Assembly (NCBI RefSeq): GCF_030818485.1
Contig: NZ_JAUTAJ010000001.1
Location: 1-64,000 of the forward strand
Length of the DNA stretch: 64,000 nt
Reading direction: 5' to 3'
Source of the DNA: Pseudoroseomonas cervicalis
GTDB taxonomy: Bacteria; Pseudomonadota; Alphaproteobacteria; Acetobacterales; Acetobacteraceae
The notes under the pieces were generated by a model that did no database searches, was not told the origin of the DNA, and was given only the letters and a program-made list of their open reading frames with translations. The position numbers and the translations under genes were made by a program. Positions 24,495 through 32,759 of this stretch are shown in pieces. The number at the start of each line of letters is the position of its first letter. Position 1 is the stretch's first letter.

Positions 24495-25208
24495 TCAGCC
24501 GCCGAGGCGCGTGACCTCGCCGGCGCCGATCACCGCGCCATTGTCCAGCACCAGCTGCAGCGTGCCATTGCTGTCGCGGCGCAGCTCCGTCACCTTGCCG
24601 CTCATCGTCAGGCTGCCGGCGGTCTGGCGCTTGCCGGTCTCGTCATCGCCGACCACGCGGGCGGTGTAGCGGCCCGGCGTCAGCGCATTGCCATTGCCGT
24701 CCTTGCCGTCGAAATTCAGCTGGTTGGTGCCGGCGGTCAGGTTCACCCGGCGCAGCACGTCGCCGCGCGCATCCAGCACCTCAAGCCGCAGATTGCGCAG
24801 CGTGCCGCTGGCGACATCGATGGTCAGCGGCACGCTGCCGCCGCCCTCGGGCACGCTCACCGTCTCCGACTGCGTCTTCACCGCCTTGCCGAGCAGCGCA
24901 GCATTCTCCGCCAGATTGGCCTGGCCGGAGAGGGTGGCGGCGATGCCCTGCAGCAGCGTGTTGGTCTTGGTCTGCTGCTCCACCTGGGAGAATTGCGCCA
25001 GCTGCGCCACGAATTGCGTCGCATCCGTGGGGTTCATCGGATCCTGGAACTGCATCTGCGCCGTCAGCAGCTTCAGGAAGCGGTCGAAATCGGCGCTGCT
25101 GGCGCTGGGCAGCTGGGTGGTGGGCGGCGTATTGCTGGTCAGCGCCGGTGTGGTGGTGCTGGTGTTGGCGGCGGCGCTGGTGGCACCGACAGGGCTGGTG
25201 GTGGCCAT
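24495..25208 (-). CDS. flgD: Flagellar hook assembly protein FlgD
   Basis: 237 residues; GGGAGACCCAGCC precedes the ATG. The N-terminal conserved FlgD segment reads DFDRFLKLLTAQMQFQDPMNPTD then FVAQLAQFSQVEQQ (residues about 40-80). A Tudor/FN3-like beta domain follows with FDGKDGNGNALTPGRYTARV. FlgD caps the growing hook and lets FlgE polymerise. Downstream of fliK in the order cheY-cheZ-fliK-flgD, all on the minus strand and tightly spaced. Confidence 0.95.
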   Translation of the reverse strand: MATTSPVGATSAAANTSTTTPALTSNTPPTTQLPSASSADFDRFLKLLTAQMQFQDPMNPTDATQFVAQLAQFSQVEQQTKTNTLLQGIAATLSGQANLAENAALLGKAVKTQSETVSVPEGGGSVPLTIDVASGTLRNLRLEVLDARGDVLRRVNLTAGTNQLNFDGKDGNGNALTPGRYTARVVGDDETGKRQTAGSLTMSGKVTELRRDSNGTLQLVLDNGAVIGAGEVTRLGG

Positions 25209-25234
25209 GGCTGGGTCTCCCGGCGATGCGCGGC

Positions 25235-26944
25235 TCAGGCGATGAGGTCGATCAGGCTGTCGGAAGGCGGGCGGCGCGGCGCCCCGCCCGCTTCCGCCCC
25301 GGCCTCGGCGGCGGCCTCGCCGCCGGCCTGGCCGAGCCGCGCGGCGAGCTCCGCCTCAGCCTCCTGCCGCGGCAGCGCGCCATGCTGCAGGTCGAGGCCC
25401 GACTGGCCGAGCTGCAGCCCGGCCTGCTCCATCTGCTGCAGCAGGCCCGGCCGGTCCTGGCGCAGCGCCTCGAAGGTGTCGGCGCGCTCGGCGGCCATCA
25501 CCACCTGATGCACCTGGCCCTCGCGGAAGGTCAGCCGCAGCTCGACCTTGCCGAGCTCCGGCGGGTTCAGCGCGACGGAGACCGTCTCCTCCCCCTGCTC
25601 GGCCGCCCGGCTCAGGCGCAGCACCAGCTGCGGCCCGGCCTCGGCGGCGATGCGCTGCAGATGCGGCGGCGCGGTGGGCACCGTGAAGGCGGGGGCCGCC
25701 GCCGCGGCGGCCGGTGCGGCCCCGGCCGGCGGCGGAGCGACGGGCCAGGGCGGCGGCTCGGCCGGGCGGGCGGCCAGCGCGGGCACGGCCTCCTCGCGCA
25801 GCGGCGGCAGGGGTTCGGGCGCCGCGGCCTCGGCCCGCGCGGCGGCGGCCGCGCCCGGCGCCGCCGGGACGGCCGGCGGCAGCGGGTTCTCCGGCGGGGC
25901 GGGCGTTGCGCTGCCGGCCGGATCGGGGCGCGGCGCGGCGGCCGGCCGCGCGGTGCCCCCCGGCGGCATGGGGGTGGCCAGGGCGGTTGCCGGGAGGGCG
26001 GCCAGAGGGGCGGCCAGCGGAGCGGCCATGGCCGGCGGCGGCGAGGCCTCCGCCGCCGCGGCGGGCGGCAGGCCGGTGGGCAGGACGGCGGCGGCCAGGG
26101 TGGCCGCGGCCTGCTGCGCCTCCGCCGCCGGGGCGGGCGGCGCCGCCGGCAGGCCGGGCAGGGCCGGCTCCGGCGCGCGGCCGTTTGTCGCGGCCGGGCC
26201 GGGCTGCCCGGCGGCCGGGGGCGCCGCCGGCAGGGGCAGGCCGGGCGGCGCCTCGGCCAGGGCGGCCGGCGCGGCGGGCAGTGGCGCCGGGTCGGGGAGC
26301 CCACGGACCGGCGCGGTGCCAGGGGATGAGGCAGCGGCGGGTGCGGCCGGCGGCACGGCGGGGCGCGCGACCGGCATGGCGGCAAGGATGGCCGGCGCGG
26401 CGGCATCGCCAGCCGGCGCCTCGGCCGCAGGGGCGGCGCCGGAGAGGGCGGGCGGCAGCGCCGCCAGGCCGGGCAGCAGCGACGCATCCGGCGCCGCGGC
26501 CTGCAGGGCCGGGACCGGCGGCGGCGCGGGCAGGTCGGCCAGGGCCTCCGGCTCGGCCGGGGGCGGCGCGGGCGGCCAGCCGGAGGGGCCCGGCCATTGC
26601 CGCAGCGCGGCGAGCTGCCCCGCCTCCTCCGCCGCGGCCGCCAGCAGATCCCAGGGCAGGCCGGACTGGGCCAGGTCGGGCGGCGCCGCTGGCTCGGGGG
26701 GGGCAGCGGACGGGCCGGCGGACGGGCCGGCGGAAGGTGCGGCGAGCGCGGCGGGCGGCGCCGCCGCGCCGGCGGCGAGGCCCGGCGGCGCGCCCTCCGG
26801 CCCGGCCATCACCCCGGCCAGCAGCTGGGCGAAGCCGGGCAGGCCCGCCCCCGCCGGGGCGGGCTGGCCGGGTGCGCGCGGGACGTCGCCCTGGATGGGC
26901 GGGCGGCCGAGGCCGGCCATCTCGGAACCGATCGCTGGAGCCAT
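25235..26944 (-). CDS. fliK: Flagellar hook-length control protein FliK
   Basis: 569 residues from the ATG at 26944 (GGGAAG before it). The first 430 residues are an extremely Ala/Pro-rich, low-complexity ruler region. The C-terminal domain carries the FliK signature VSVALNPPELGKVELRLTF followed by a helix DTFEALRQDRPGLLQQMEQAG and LGQSGLDLQHG. FliK measures hook length and switches export specificity to filament proteins. The coding assignment over the low-complexity part rests on frame continuity with the conserved C-terminus. Confidence 0.9.
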   Translation of the reverse strand: MAPAIGSEMAGLGRPPIQGDVPRAPGQPAPAGAGLPGFAQLLAGVMAGPEGAPPGLAAGAAAPPAALAAPSAGPSAGPSAAPPEPAAPPDLAQSGLPWDLLAAAAEEAGQLAALRQWPGPSGWPPAPPPAEPEALADLPAPPPVPALQAAAPDASLLPGLAALPPALSGAAPAAEAPAGDAAAPAILAAMPVARPAVPPAAPAAASSPGTAPVRGLPDPAPLPAAPAALAEAPPGLPLPAAPPAAGQPGPAATNGRAPEPALPGLPAAPPAPAAEAQQAAATLAAAVLPTGLPPAAAAEASPPPAMAAPLAAPLAALPATALATPMPPGGTARPAAAPRPDPAGSATPAPPENPLPPAVPAAPGAAAAARAEAAAPEPLPPLREEAVPALAARPAEPPPWPVAPPPAGAAPAAAAAAPAFTVPTAPPHLQRIAAEAGPQLVLRLSRAAEQGEETVSVALNPPELGKVELRLTFREGQVHQVVMAAERADTFEALRQDRPGLLQQMEQAGLQLGQSGLDLQHGALPRQEAEAELAARLGQAGGEAAAEAGAEAGGAPRRPPSDSLIDLIA

Positions 26945-26982
26945 GGAGTTCTTCCCTGTCGCGCCGCCAGGGCGGCGGAGAT

Positions 26983-27031
26983 CTGGCGCGATGGCGCCAG
27001 GGGCGGCGGAAGCCTGGCGCGACGGCGCCAG
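26983..27031. repeat. Two tandem copies of an 18-bp hairpin
   Basis: CTGGCGCGATGGCGCCAG at 26983-27000 and the same with one base changed (GAC for GAT) at 27014-27031, each a perfect 7-bp stem with a 4-base loop. Located in the 127-base gap between cheZ and fliK. Could act in transcript processing or be a small palindromic repeat. Confidence 0.6.
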
Positions 27032-27071
27032 GGGAGGCATGCGGCGGATCGGCGGCAGCGCCGCCGGGCGG

Positions 27072-27701
27072 TCAGCCGAACAGGTCGTCGACGGCGCTCT
27101 GGCCCAGCCCGCCCTGGGCGGAGGAGCTCGGCCCGTTCAGCAGATGGCTGTCATTGCGGCCATCCTTCGGCGCCTCCCAGACCTCGCTGCTGGCTTCCTC
27201 GGGCTGGATGCCCATCAGCCCGACCAGCGTGGTCACCCGCGCCTCGACGGCGCGCATGGTGGAGAGGATCTTGCGCAGCCGCTGGCCGGTGATGTCCTGG
27301 AAGGCGCAGGCGAGGACGATGCTGGTGGCGGCGTCGTTCACCTCGGCCAGGTCGGCGCGGGTGTCGGTCGAGGTGCCGGCATAGAGCCGCCCCGCCGCCG
27401 CCTGGGCACGCTCGGCCTGGCGCAGGATCTCGAAGGCGGCGCCCTCGGTGTCGACCACCACGGCGTCCAGCGTGTCGCCGAGCCCGACCGGCGGCGGCGA
27501 GAGGCCGATCACCTCGGCCCGCGTCTCCGCCAGCAGCTTCGACATGCCGCGCATTTCATCCAGTGCCTGGGCCAGCTTGTCGATCGAGGCCGCATCCCCC
27601 GCCGAGCCCAGGCCCAGCAGCTTGTCGACCTCGCCGGCGATGGCCGCGGCATGCCCGGAGATGCGGGCCAGCCCGGCAGCGGGCGATGACGTCTGGCTCA
27701 C
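27072..27701 (-). CDS. cheZ: Chemotaxis protein phosphatase CheZ
   Basis: 209 residues with a GTG start (GAGGGGGCAGC before it). The long helical hairpin ends in ACAFQDITGQRLRKIL, containing the catalytic Asp/Gln pair of CheZ. The C-terminus SAVDDLFG matches the short CheY-binding tail of CheZ. The protein dephosphorylates CheY-P. It starts 9 bases after the cheY stop, which supports the assignment. Confidence 0.92.
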   Translation of the reverse strand: MSQTSSPAAGLARISGHAAAIAGEVDKLLGLGSAGDAASIDKLAQALDEMRGMSKLLAETRAEVIGLSPPPVGLGDTLDAVVVDTEGAAFEILRQAERAQAAAGRLYAGTSTDTRADLAEVNDAATSIVLACAFQDITGQRLRKILSTMRAVEARVTTLVGLMGIQPEEASSEVWEAPKDGRNDSHLLNGPSSSAQGGLGQSAVDDLFG

Positions 27702-27710
27702 GCTGCCCCC

Positions 27711-28073
27711 TCAACCCACGACGGATGCGATCTTCGCCCTCAGCGTTTCCGCCGTGAACGGCTTCACGATGTACTGCGAGGCGCCGGCCTGCTTGGCGGC
27801 CACGACGTTTTCCGTCTTGCTCTCGGCCGTCACCATGATGAAGGGCATCTTGGCGAGATTCGCATCGCCGCGAACCTCCTTCAGCAGCTCCAGCCCGGTC
27901 ATCGGCTCCATGTTCCAGTCGGAGATGACCAGGTCGTAGCGCGAGACTTTGATCTTCTCGAGCGCCTCAGCGCCGTTCCCCGCCTCCTCGACATCCTTGT
28001 AGCCGATCTGGTCGAGCAGGTTTCGCACGATGCGCCGCATGGTCGGGTAGTCGTCGACAACCAGGATTCTCAC
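27711..28073 (-). CDS. cheY: Chemotaxis response regulator CheY
   Basis: 120 residues, a lone receiver domain: VDDYPTMRRIVRNLL, phospho-acceptor Asp in LVISDWNMEPMTGLELL, Thr in IMVTAES and Lys in YIVKPFTAETL. The GTG at 28073, preceded by a GGGGGA box, gives the standard CheY length; an upstream extension is excluded. CheY-P controls the flagellar switch. First gene of the cheY-cheZ-fliK-flgD cluster. Confidence 0.95.
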   Translation of the reverse strand: MRILVVDDYPTMRRIVRNLLDQIGYKDVEEAGNGAEALEKIKVSRYDLVISDWNMEPMTGLELLKEVRGDANLAKMPFIMVTAESKTENVVAAKQAGASQYIVKPFTAETLRAKIASVVG

Positions 28074-28184
28074 GCGCCGGTCCCCCTTCTGCGTTCCGGC
28101 CGCATCTTTCGCGCCGCCTCCGATTTTTCGCAAGAAGTTTTGCGCACGCGCTGCGCCTCGCACCGGCCTCCGCCGGCCGCGCTC

Positions 28185-29501
28185 TCAGCCGCCGAACCAG
28201 GCGGCATTGCCCAGGCGCTCGGACCCCACGCGCTCCGGCGCGCCGGCACCACCCGCCTCCGCCGGCAGGCAGAGCTGCGACAGCCCCCAGCAGGGCACCA
28301 GCAGCCGCACCGGCGCGCCGCAGGCCTGGGCCAGGCCGCGCGCCAGGCGCAGCGCCGCCGCCGGGCCGCCCGGCGCCACCTCGGCCAGGCCGGCCAGCAG
28401 CGCCGCATCGCTGCCGCCGGCGCGCATCTCGCGATCGGCGCCGAGCAGCCGCAGCGCATAGGGGCCGCTGCGCGGGTCCTCGGGCAGCAGCAGCGCCGCC
28501 GGGTCGGCGGAGAGGGCCGGGCGCGCGGCGCGCAGGAAGGCGTGGCGCCGCGCCGGCCGCCAGGCCTCGCCCCAATCGGCGGCGGCGATGCCGAGCAGCA
28601 GCGCCGCCTCGGCTTCGGCCAGCAGCGCCGCGGCGCGCGGCCATTGCTCCAGCGCGGCCAGCCCGGCCGGCCGGTCCCAGGGCGAGGCGAAGCCGCCCGG
28701 CAGCAGCCCGACCGCATCGGCCAGCCGGCTGGCCAGGCAATCCTCGCCATCGGTCCAGCAGGCGATCAGCGCGTAGCGCAGCCGGTCGCTCACCTCATTG
28801 CCCAGCAGCTCGTCCAGATGCGCGAACAGCCCGGTGGAGAAGAGCGGGAAGCGGTCATCCCCCTCCGGCAGGTCCCAGGCCTCGGGCGAGAGCGGCGCGC
28901 CATCGCGCGGCAGCGCCTCGCCGGCGACGCTGGCGCCCAGCGCCAGCTCCGGCGGCGCCGGCGCCATGCGCCAGGCGACGGCCCCGCCGGGGCACCAGCG
29001 CAGCAGCGCCGGCCCCTCCCAGCCCAGCGCGCGCGGCAGCAGCGGCGCCAGCGCCGCGCCCTCGGGCAGCAGCGTCATCGCCTGGGCGGCGGCGGCGGGC
29101 GGCAGGCCGGGGCGATGGCTGAGCCCGGCCGGGCCATGCACCACGCTGGACAGGCCGGAGCAATGCGGCAGCAGCCGGCGCAGCGCATCCAGCGCCGCCC
29201 CCTGCAGCGCCGCGGCCGAGCCCGGCTCGGCCAGCAGCACCCGCCCCCCCTGGCGCAGCGCCAGTGCGCCGCCCGGCAGCACCAGCAGCCCCTCGGCGCG
29301 GTCGGCCAGCGGCACCCGGCAGGCCAGCTCGCGCACCGCCGCCCGCTGCGCCGCCTCGCCCAGCCGGCGCAGCCTGGCGTCGAACTGGCGCAGCATCGCC
29401 ATGCCCTCCCCGGTGCCGAGATCCAGCCCTGGCGTCCGGCCGAAAGGCGTGTCGGCCAGGGGGGCGGGCGGCGTGGCGAGCGGAGCGGCCGGGGGGATCA
29501 T
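28185..29501 (-). CDS. Hypothetical protein, chemotaxis/flagellar neighbourhood
   Basis: 438 residues from the ATG at 29501 (AAAGG box 5 bases before). No signal peptide or membrane helix; composition is Ala/Leu/Gly-rich and helical. The best-conserved-looking block is DRFPLFSTGLFAHLDELLG followed by DRLRYALIACWTDGEDCLASRL, and the C-terminus has several Trp and Cys residues. No family recognised. It precedes cheY in the same orientation with a 111-base gap containing the recurrent TTGCGAAAAAT motif, so it may belong to the same regulon. Confidence 0.7.
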   Translation of the reverse strand: MIPPAAPLATPPAPLADTPFGRTPGLDLGTGEGMAMLRQFDARLRRLGEAAQRAAVRELACRVPLADRAEGLLVLPGGALALRQGGRVLLAEPGSAAALQGAALDALRRLLPHCSGLSSVVHGPAGLSHRPGLPPAAAAQAMTLLPEGAALAPLLPRALGWEGPALLRWCPGGAVAWRMAPAPPELALGASVAGEALPRDGAPLSPEAWDLPEGDDRFPLFSTGLFAHLDELLGNEVSDRLRYALIACWTDGEDCLASRLADAVGLLPGGFASPWDRPAGLAALEQWPRAAALLAEAEAALLLGIAAADWGEAWRPARRHAFLRAARPALSADPAALLLPEDPRSGPYALRLLGADREMRAGGSDAALLAGLAEVAPGGPAAALRLARGLAQACGAPVRLLVPCWGLSQLCLPAEAGGAGAPERVGSERLGNAAWFGG

Positions 29502-29665
29502 GGCGCCTTTCTCCCGCATGGGTTGAGGAATCAGCTACACATTTCCCGCGCGCCCCGTCAACGAACTCCGCCACGCCGCGAATGGCGACGTTCTGCGAAA
29601 AATCATGGACGAGGGCAGGGCCGGCATGGCAGAGAGCCAGGGTCGATCGCTTCAGGAGAAGCCGG

Positions 29666-30040
29666 ATGCAGATCAACCGACGCGGCCCGGGCGAGGCCAG
29701 CCTTGTCGAGGAGGGGCGCGAACTGCTCGACCTCGTCGCCGCCGAGGCCAGCGAGGCCGAGTTCGATGCGCTGGTCGAGCGGCTGGCGGCGCTGCTCGCC
29801 GCCGGCCCCGGCCTGCCGCGCGTGGCGCTGAGCTACCAGGGCGGGCTGCTCGGCCCGGTGCTGGCGGAGCTGCCGCTGCGCCTGATGGTGCTGGAGGAGG
29901 ACCCGCAGGACGAGCCGCCGCTGCGCCTGCTGCAGCGCGAGGTGGCGGCCGACCCGGCCGCGCTGGCCGCGCTGATCGGCCAGGCGGAGCGGCGCATCGC
30001 CGCCCTGCCGCGGCCCCCCCTGCCCGGCGGCGCGCCATGA
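29666..30040 (+). CDS. Hypothetical small protein
   Basis: 124 residues, acidic; AGGAGAAGCCGG precedes the ATG. It begins QINRRGPGEASLVEEGRELL and has no membrane segment. LMVLEEDPQDEPPLRLLQREV in the middle suggests a helical, soluble protein. Its stop overlaps the next ATG (ATGA), so the two genes are translationally coupled. No family recognised. Divergent from the 438-residue unknown protein. Confidence 0.7.
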   Translation: MQINRRGPGEASLVEEGRELLDLVAAEASEAEFDALVERLAALLAAGPGLPRVALSYQGGLLGPVLAELPLRLMVLEEDPQDEPPLRLLQREVAADPAALAALIGQAERRIAALPRPPLPGGAP

Positions 30041-30720
30041 GCGCCGCCCCGCGCCAGGCGCGGCTGGAGCTGGATGCGGCGCTGCGCCAGCCGCTGCCGC
30101 GCGACGCGGCCGAGGCGCTGGTGGCGCTGCTGGCCGGCCGGCTGCCCCGCCCCGCCCCCTGCCACGCGCTGTTCCGCTGGCCGGAGGCGGCGCTGCTGCT
30201 GACCGGGGAGAGCCTGGACCATCTGACCGGCGGCTCGCGCATCCTGCAGGAGGAGGACGGGCCGCATCTGCTGGCCTCGGCCAGCCTGCCGCCGCTGCGC
30301 GGGCTGCTGGAGGCGGCGCTGGACTGGCTCTCGCCGCTGCTGCGCGCCGAGCCCGGCGCGCTGCTGGGCTATATCGTGCCGCCCGGCAGCCACCGGCACG
30401 ATCTGCGGCTGCTGGCCTGGGACGGGGCGCGGCTCCGCCTGCTGGGGAAGCTGCCCGAGCCGGAGGAGGGCGATTGCAGCCCTGAGGCCTTCCGCCAGGC
30501 GGCCGGCCTGCCGGCGCCGGAGGCGCCAGCCGCGCAGCTGGCGCCGGCGATGCGCCGGGTGGTGCTGGCGCAGCTGGCCCGCCGCGCCTTGCCGGTGGCC
30601 CAGGCGCGGCTGGACGGCGCCTATCGCGGCCCGGCGCAGTTCCGCGCCTGGCTGGCCGAGGCCGCCGCGCAGCGGCACGGCTTCACCACCCGGGTGGCGC
30701 CGCTGCTCAGCGCCGCCTGA
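30037..30720 (+). CDS. Hypothetical protein
   Basis: 227 residues, soluble and leucine-rich. Segments include HALFRWPEAALLLTGESLDH, PPGSHRHDLRLLAWDGARLRLLG and a C-terminal helical part [16 protein letters not shown]. It overlaps its upstream partner by ATGA and ends 154 bases before minC. No family recognised. The pair lies exactly between the chemotaxis cluster and the min operon. Confidence 0.7.
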   Translation: MSAAPRQARLELDAALRQPLPRDAAEALVALLAGRLPRPAPCHALFRWPEAALLLTGESLDHLTGGSRILQEEDGPHLLASASLPPLRGLLEAALDWLSPLLRAEPGALLGYIVPPGSHRHDLRLLAWDGARLRLLGKLPEPEEGDCSPEAFRQAAGLPAPEAPAAQLAPAMRRVVLAQLARRALPVAQARLDGAYRGPAQFRAWLAEAAAQRHGFTTRVAPLLSAA

Positions 30721-30874
30721 TTCGCCTGCCGCCACGCGTGGCGGCAAAATCGATTTCTCTTGCGAAAAACTTCGAAGCCCTCTATCCGGATCAGGCGCTC
30801 ATGCGAAATTTCCCGGAAGCCTCATGGCGGGGCGTTCCGGGCCCCGCAGGCGCCGGCAGAAGGCAGGCGAGACC

Positions 30875-31570
30875 ATGCAGGACAGCACCAGGGCGGCGCC
30901 CCTCCACGACACGCTGCGGCTGCGCGGGCGCAGCTGCCCCTTCCTGACGCTGGAGATCGGCGCCGGCGACGCGGCGGAGCTGGAGGCGGCGCTGGCCGCG
31001 AGGCTCGCCGCCAGCGCCAGCTTCTTCCGCCACGCCCCCGTGCTGCTGGAACTCGGCGCCCTGCCGGAGAGCGCGGCGCCGCGCCTGGCCGGGCTGATCC
31101 AGGCGGTGCGGCGCATGGGGCTGGTCCCGGCCGCCTTCCGCGGCGCCCGCCCGGCGGTGGAGCAGGCGGCGCTGGCCGCCGGCCTCGGCCGCATGCTGGA
31201 GGCCGAGCCGCGCCAGGAGCTGGCCGAGCCCTGCACCCGCCGCCCCAGCGTCGTCGTCACCGAGCCGGTGCGCTCCGGCCAGCGCATCTACGCGGCGGAG
31301 GCCGATCTGATCGTGCTGCATTCCGTCTCGCGCGGGGCGCAGCTGCTGGCCGATGGCTGCATCCATGTCTATGGCGCGCTGCGCGGCTCGGCCAGCGCCG
31401 GCATCGCCGAGGATCCGCATGCGCGGATCTTTGCGAAAATCATGGACCCAGAGCTGGTCTCGATCGCCGGGCTGTGGCTCGGCGCCGAGGAGATCCCCGA
31501 GGCATGGGTCGGCCGCCCCGCCCAGCTCGCGCTGCGCGAGGGCGGGCTGCGCTTCGCCCCCCTGCCCTGA
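30875..31570 (+). CDS. minC: Septum site-determining protein MinC
   Basis: 231 residues from the ATG at 30875. The N-terminal domain (about 10-105) inhibits FtsZ assembly. A linker is followed by the C-terminal beta-helix domain: VVVTEPVRSGQRIYAAEADLIVL then GAQLLADGCIHVYGALRGSASAGI, with the conserved Gly-rich surface used for MinD binding. First gene of minCDE. A longer frame upstream lacks a ribosome site and conservation. Confidence 0.95.
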   Translation: MQDSTRAAPLHDTLRLRGRSCPFLTLEIGAGDAAELEAALAARLAASASFFRHAPVLLELGALPESAAPRLAGLIQAVRRMGLVPAAFRGARPAVEQAALAAGLGRMLEAEPRQELAEPCTRRPSVVVTEPVRSGQRIYAAEADLIVLHSVSRGAQLLADGCIHVYGALRGSASAGIAEDPHARIFAKIMDPELVSIAGLWLGAEEIPEAWVGRPAQLALREGGLRFAPLP

Positions 31571-31585
31571 CGCCCACCAGAACGA

Positions 31586-31627
31586 CCCGACAGACGAAGC
31601 CCGACAGACGAAGCCCGATAGACGAAG
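31586..31627 (+). repeat. Three tandem 14-bp repeats before minD
   Basis: CCCGACAGACGAAG at 31586-31599 and 31600-31613, and CCCGATAGACGAAG at 31614-31627. They fill the 71-base minC-minD gap. They may be a slippage expansion or a translational spacer. Confidence 0.8.
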
Positions 31628-31641
31628 ACAGGGAGAACCCG

Positions 31642-32493
31642 ATGTCCGCGACCGTCATCACCATCACCTCCGGCAAGGGCGGGGTGGGCAAGACCACCAC
31701 CACCGCCGCCTTCGGCGCGGCGCTCGCGCTGCGCGGCCACCGCGTCTGCGTGGCCGATTTCGATGTGGGCCTGCGCAATCTCGACCTCGTCCTCGGCATC
31801 GAGAAGCGGGTGGTCTACGACTTCCTGCATGTGGCGAGCGGCCAGGCCAAGCTCGGCCAGGCGCTGATCCGCGACAAGCGGATCGACAATCTCTACGTGC
31901 TGGCCACCTCCCAGACGCATGAGAAGGACGCGCTGACGGCCGAGGGCGTGGCGCGGGTGATGGCCGAGCTGCGCCAGGAATTCGACTACATCCTGTGCGA
32001 CAGCCCCGCCGGCATCGAGCATGGCGCGCTGATGGCGCTGTACCACGCCGACCACGCCATCGTGGTCTGCAACCCCGAGGTCAGCTCGGTGCGCGACGCC
32101 GACCGCATCCTGGGCTTCGTCGCCGCCCGCTCGAAACGCGCCGAGGAGGGGCGCGAGCCGGTGCGCGAGCATCTGCTGGTCACCCGCTTCGACCCCGAGC
32201 GGGTGAAGCAGGGCGAGATGCTGCCGCTCTCCGACATCCAGGACATCCTCTCGGCCGAGCTGCTGGGCGTCATCCCGGAGAGCAAGGCGGTGCTGAAATC
32301 CTCCAATGCCGGGCTGCCGGCGAGCCTGGACGACAGCACCGATGCCGGCCGCGCCTATCGCGAGGCGGTGGGCCGGTTCCTGGGCGAGCAGCGCAGCCCG
32401 ATCCGCCTGCCCGCCGGCCTGCCGGCGGCCGCCATGGTGGCGGAGCTGGCCGAGCCGCGCGGCTTCCTGCGGCGGCTGTTCCGCTTCGCCTGA
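31642..32493 (+). CDS. minD: Septum site-determining ATPase MinD
   Basis: 283 residues; GGGAGAACCCG precedes the ATG. Deviant Walker A SGKGGVGKTTTT at residue 10, FDVGLRNLDLVLG, switch region CDSPAGIEHGA and the C-terminal amphipathic membrane-targeting helix RGFLRRLFRFA. The ATPase binds the membrane, recruits MinC and is released by MinE. Central gene of minCDE. Confidence 0.97.
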   Translation: MSATVITITSGKGGVGKTTTTAAFGAALALRGHRVCVADFDVGLRNLDLVLGIEKRVVYDFLHVASGQAKLGQALIRDKRIDNLYVLATSQTHEKDALTAEGVARVMAELRQEFDYILCDSPAGIEHGALMALYHADHAIVVCNPEVSSVRDADRILGFVAARSKRAEEGREPVREHLLVTRFDPERVKQGEMLPLSDIQDILSAELLGVIPESKAVLKSSNAGLPASLDDSTDAGRAYREAVGRFLGEQRSPIRLPAGLPAAAMVAELAEPRGFLRRLFRFA

Positions 32494-32505
32494 AGGAAAC
32501 CGGAC

Positions 32506-32751
32506 ATGTCCCTGATCGCCCTGATCCATCGCCGGCGCGGCAGCGCCGGCATCGCCGCCGCCAGGCTGCGCCGGCAGATCACCGCCGACCGCCTGGCGGT
32601 GTTCGGCGACGACATCACCCAGCGCATCCAGGATGCCTGCCTGCGGGAGATCCGCAAGCTGGCGCGCGGCGGCCATGTGCGGGTGAAGATCGGCAGCTCG
32701 CCCACGCTGGAGCTGCGCGAAATCGATATCGACCTGACCCCTGGACGCTAG
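32506..32751 (+). CDS. minE: Cell division topological specificity factor MinE
   Basis: 81 residues. N-terminal membrane/MinD-contact part SLIALIHRRRG, then AAARLRRQITADR and the dimerisation domain ending LELREIDIDL. It stimulates MinD ATPase and drives pole-to-pole oscillation. 12 bases after minD. Confidence 0.95.
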   Translation: MSLIALIHRRRGSAGIAAARLRRQITADRLAVFGDDITQRIQDACLREIRKLARGGHVRVKIGSSPTLELREIDIDLTPGR

Positions 32752-32759
32752 GAGATGCG

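Noticed and set aside
25612..26944. Ala/Pro-rich region of fliK as a separate gene or repeat
   Set aside because: The frame is continuous with the conserved FliK C-terminus, and long Pro/Ala-rich ruler regions are normal in FliK.
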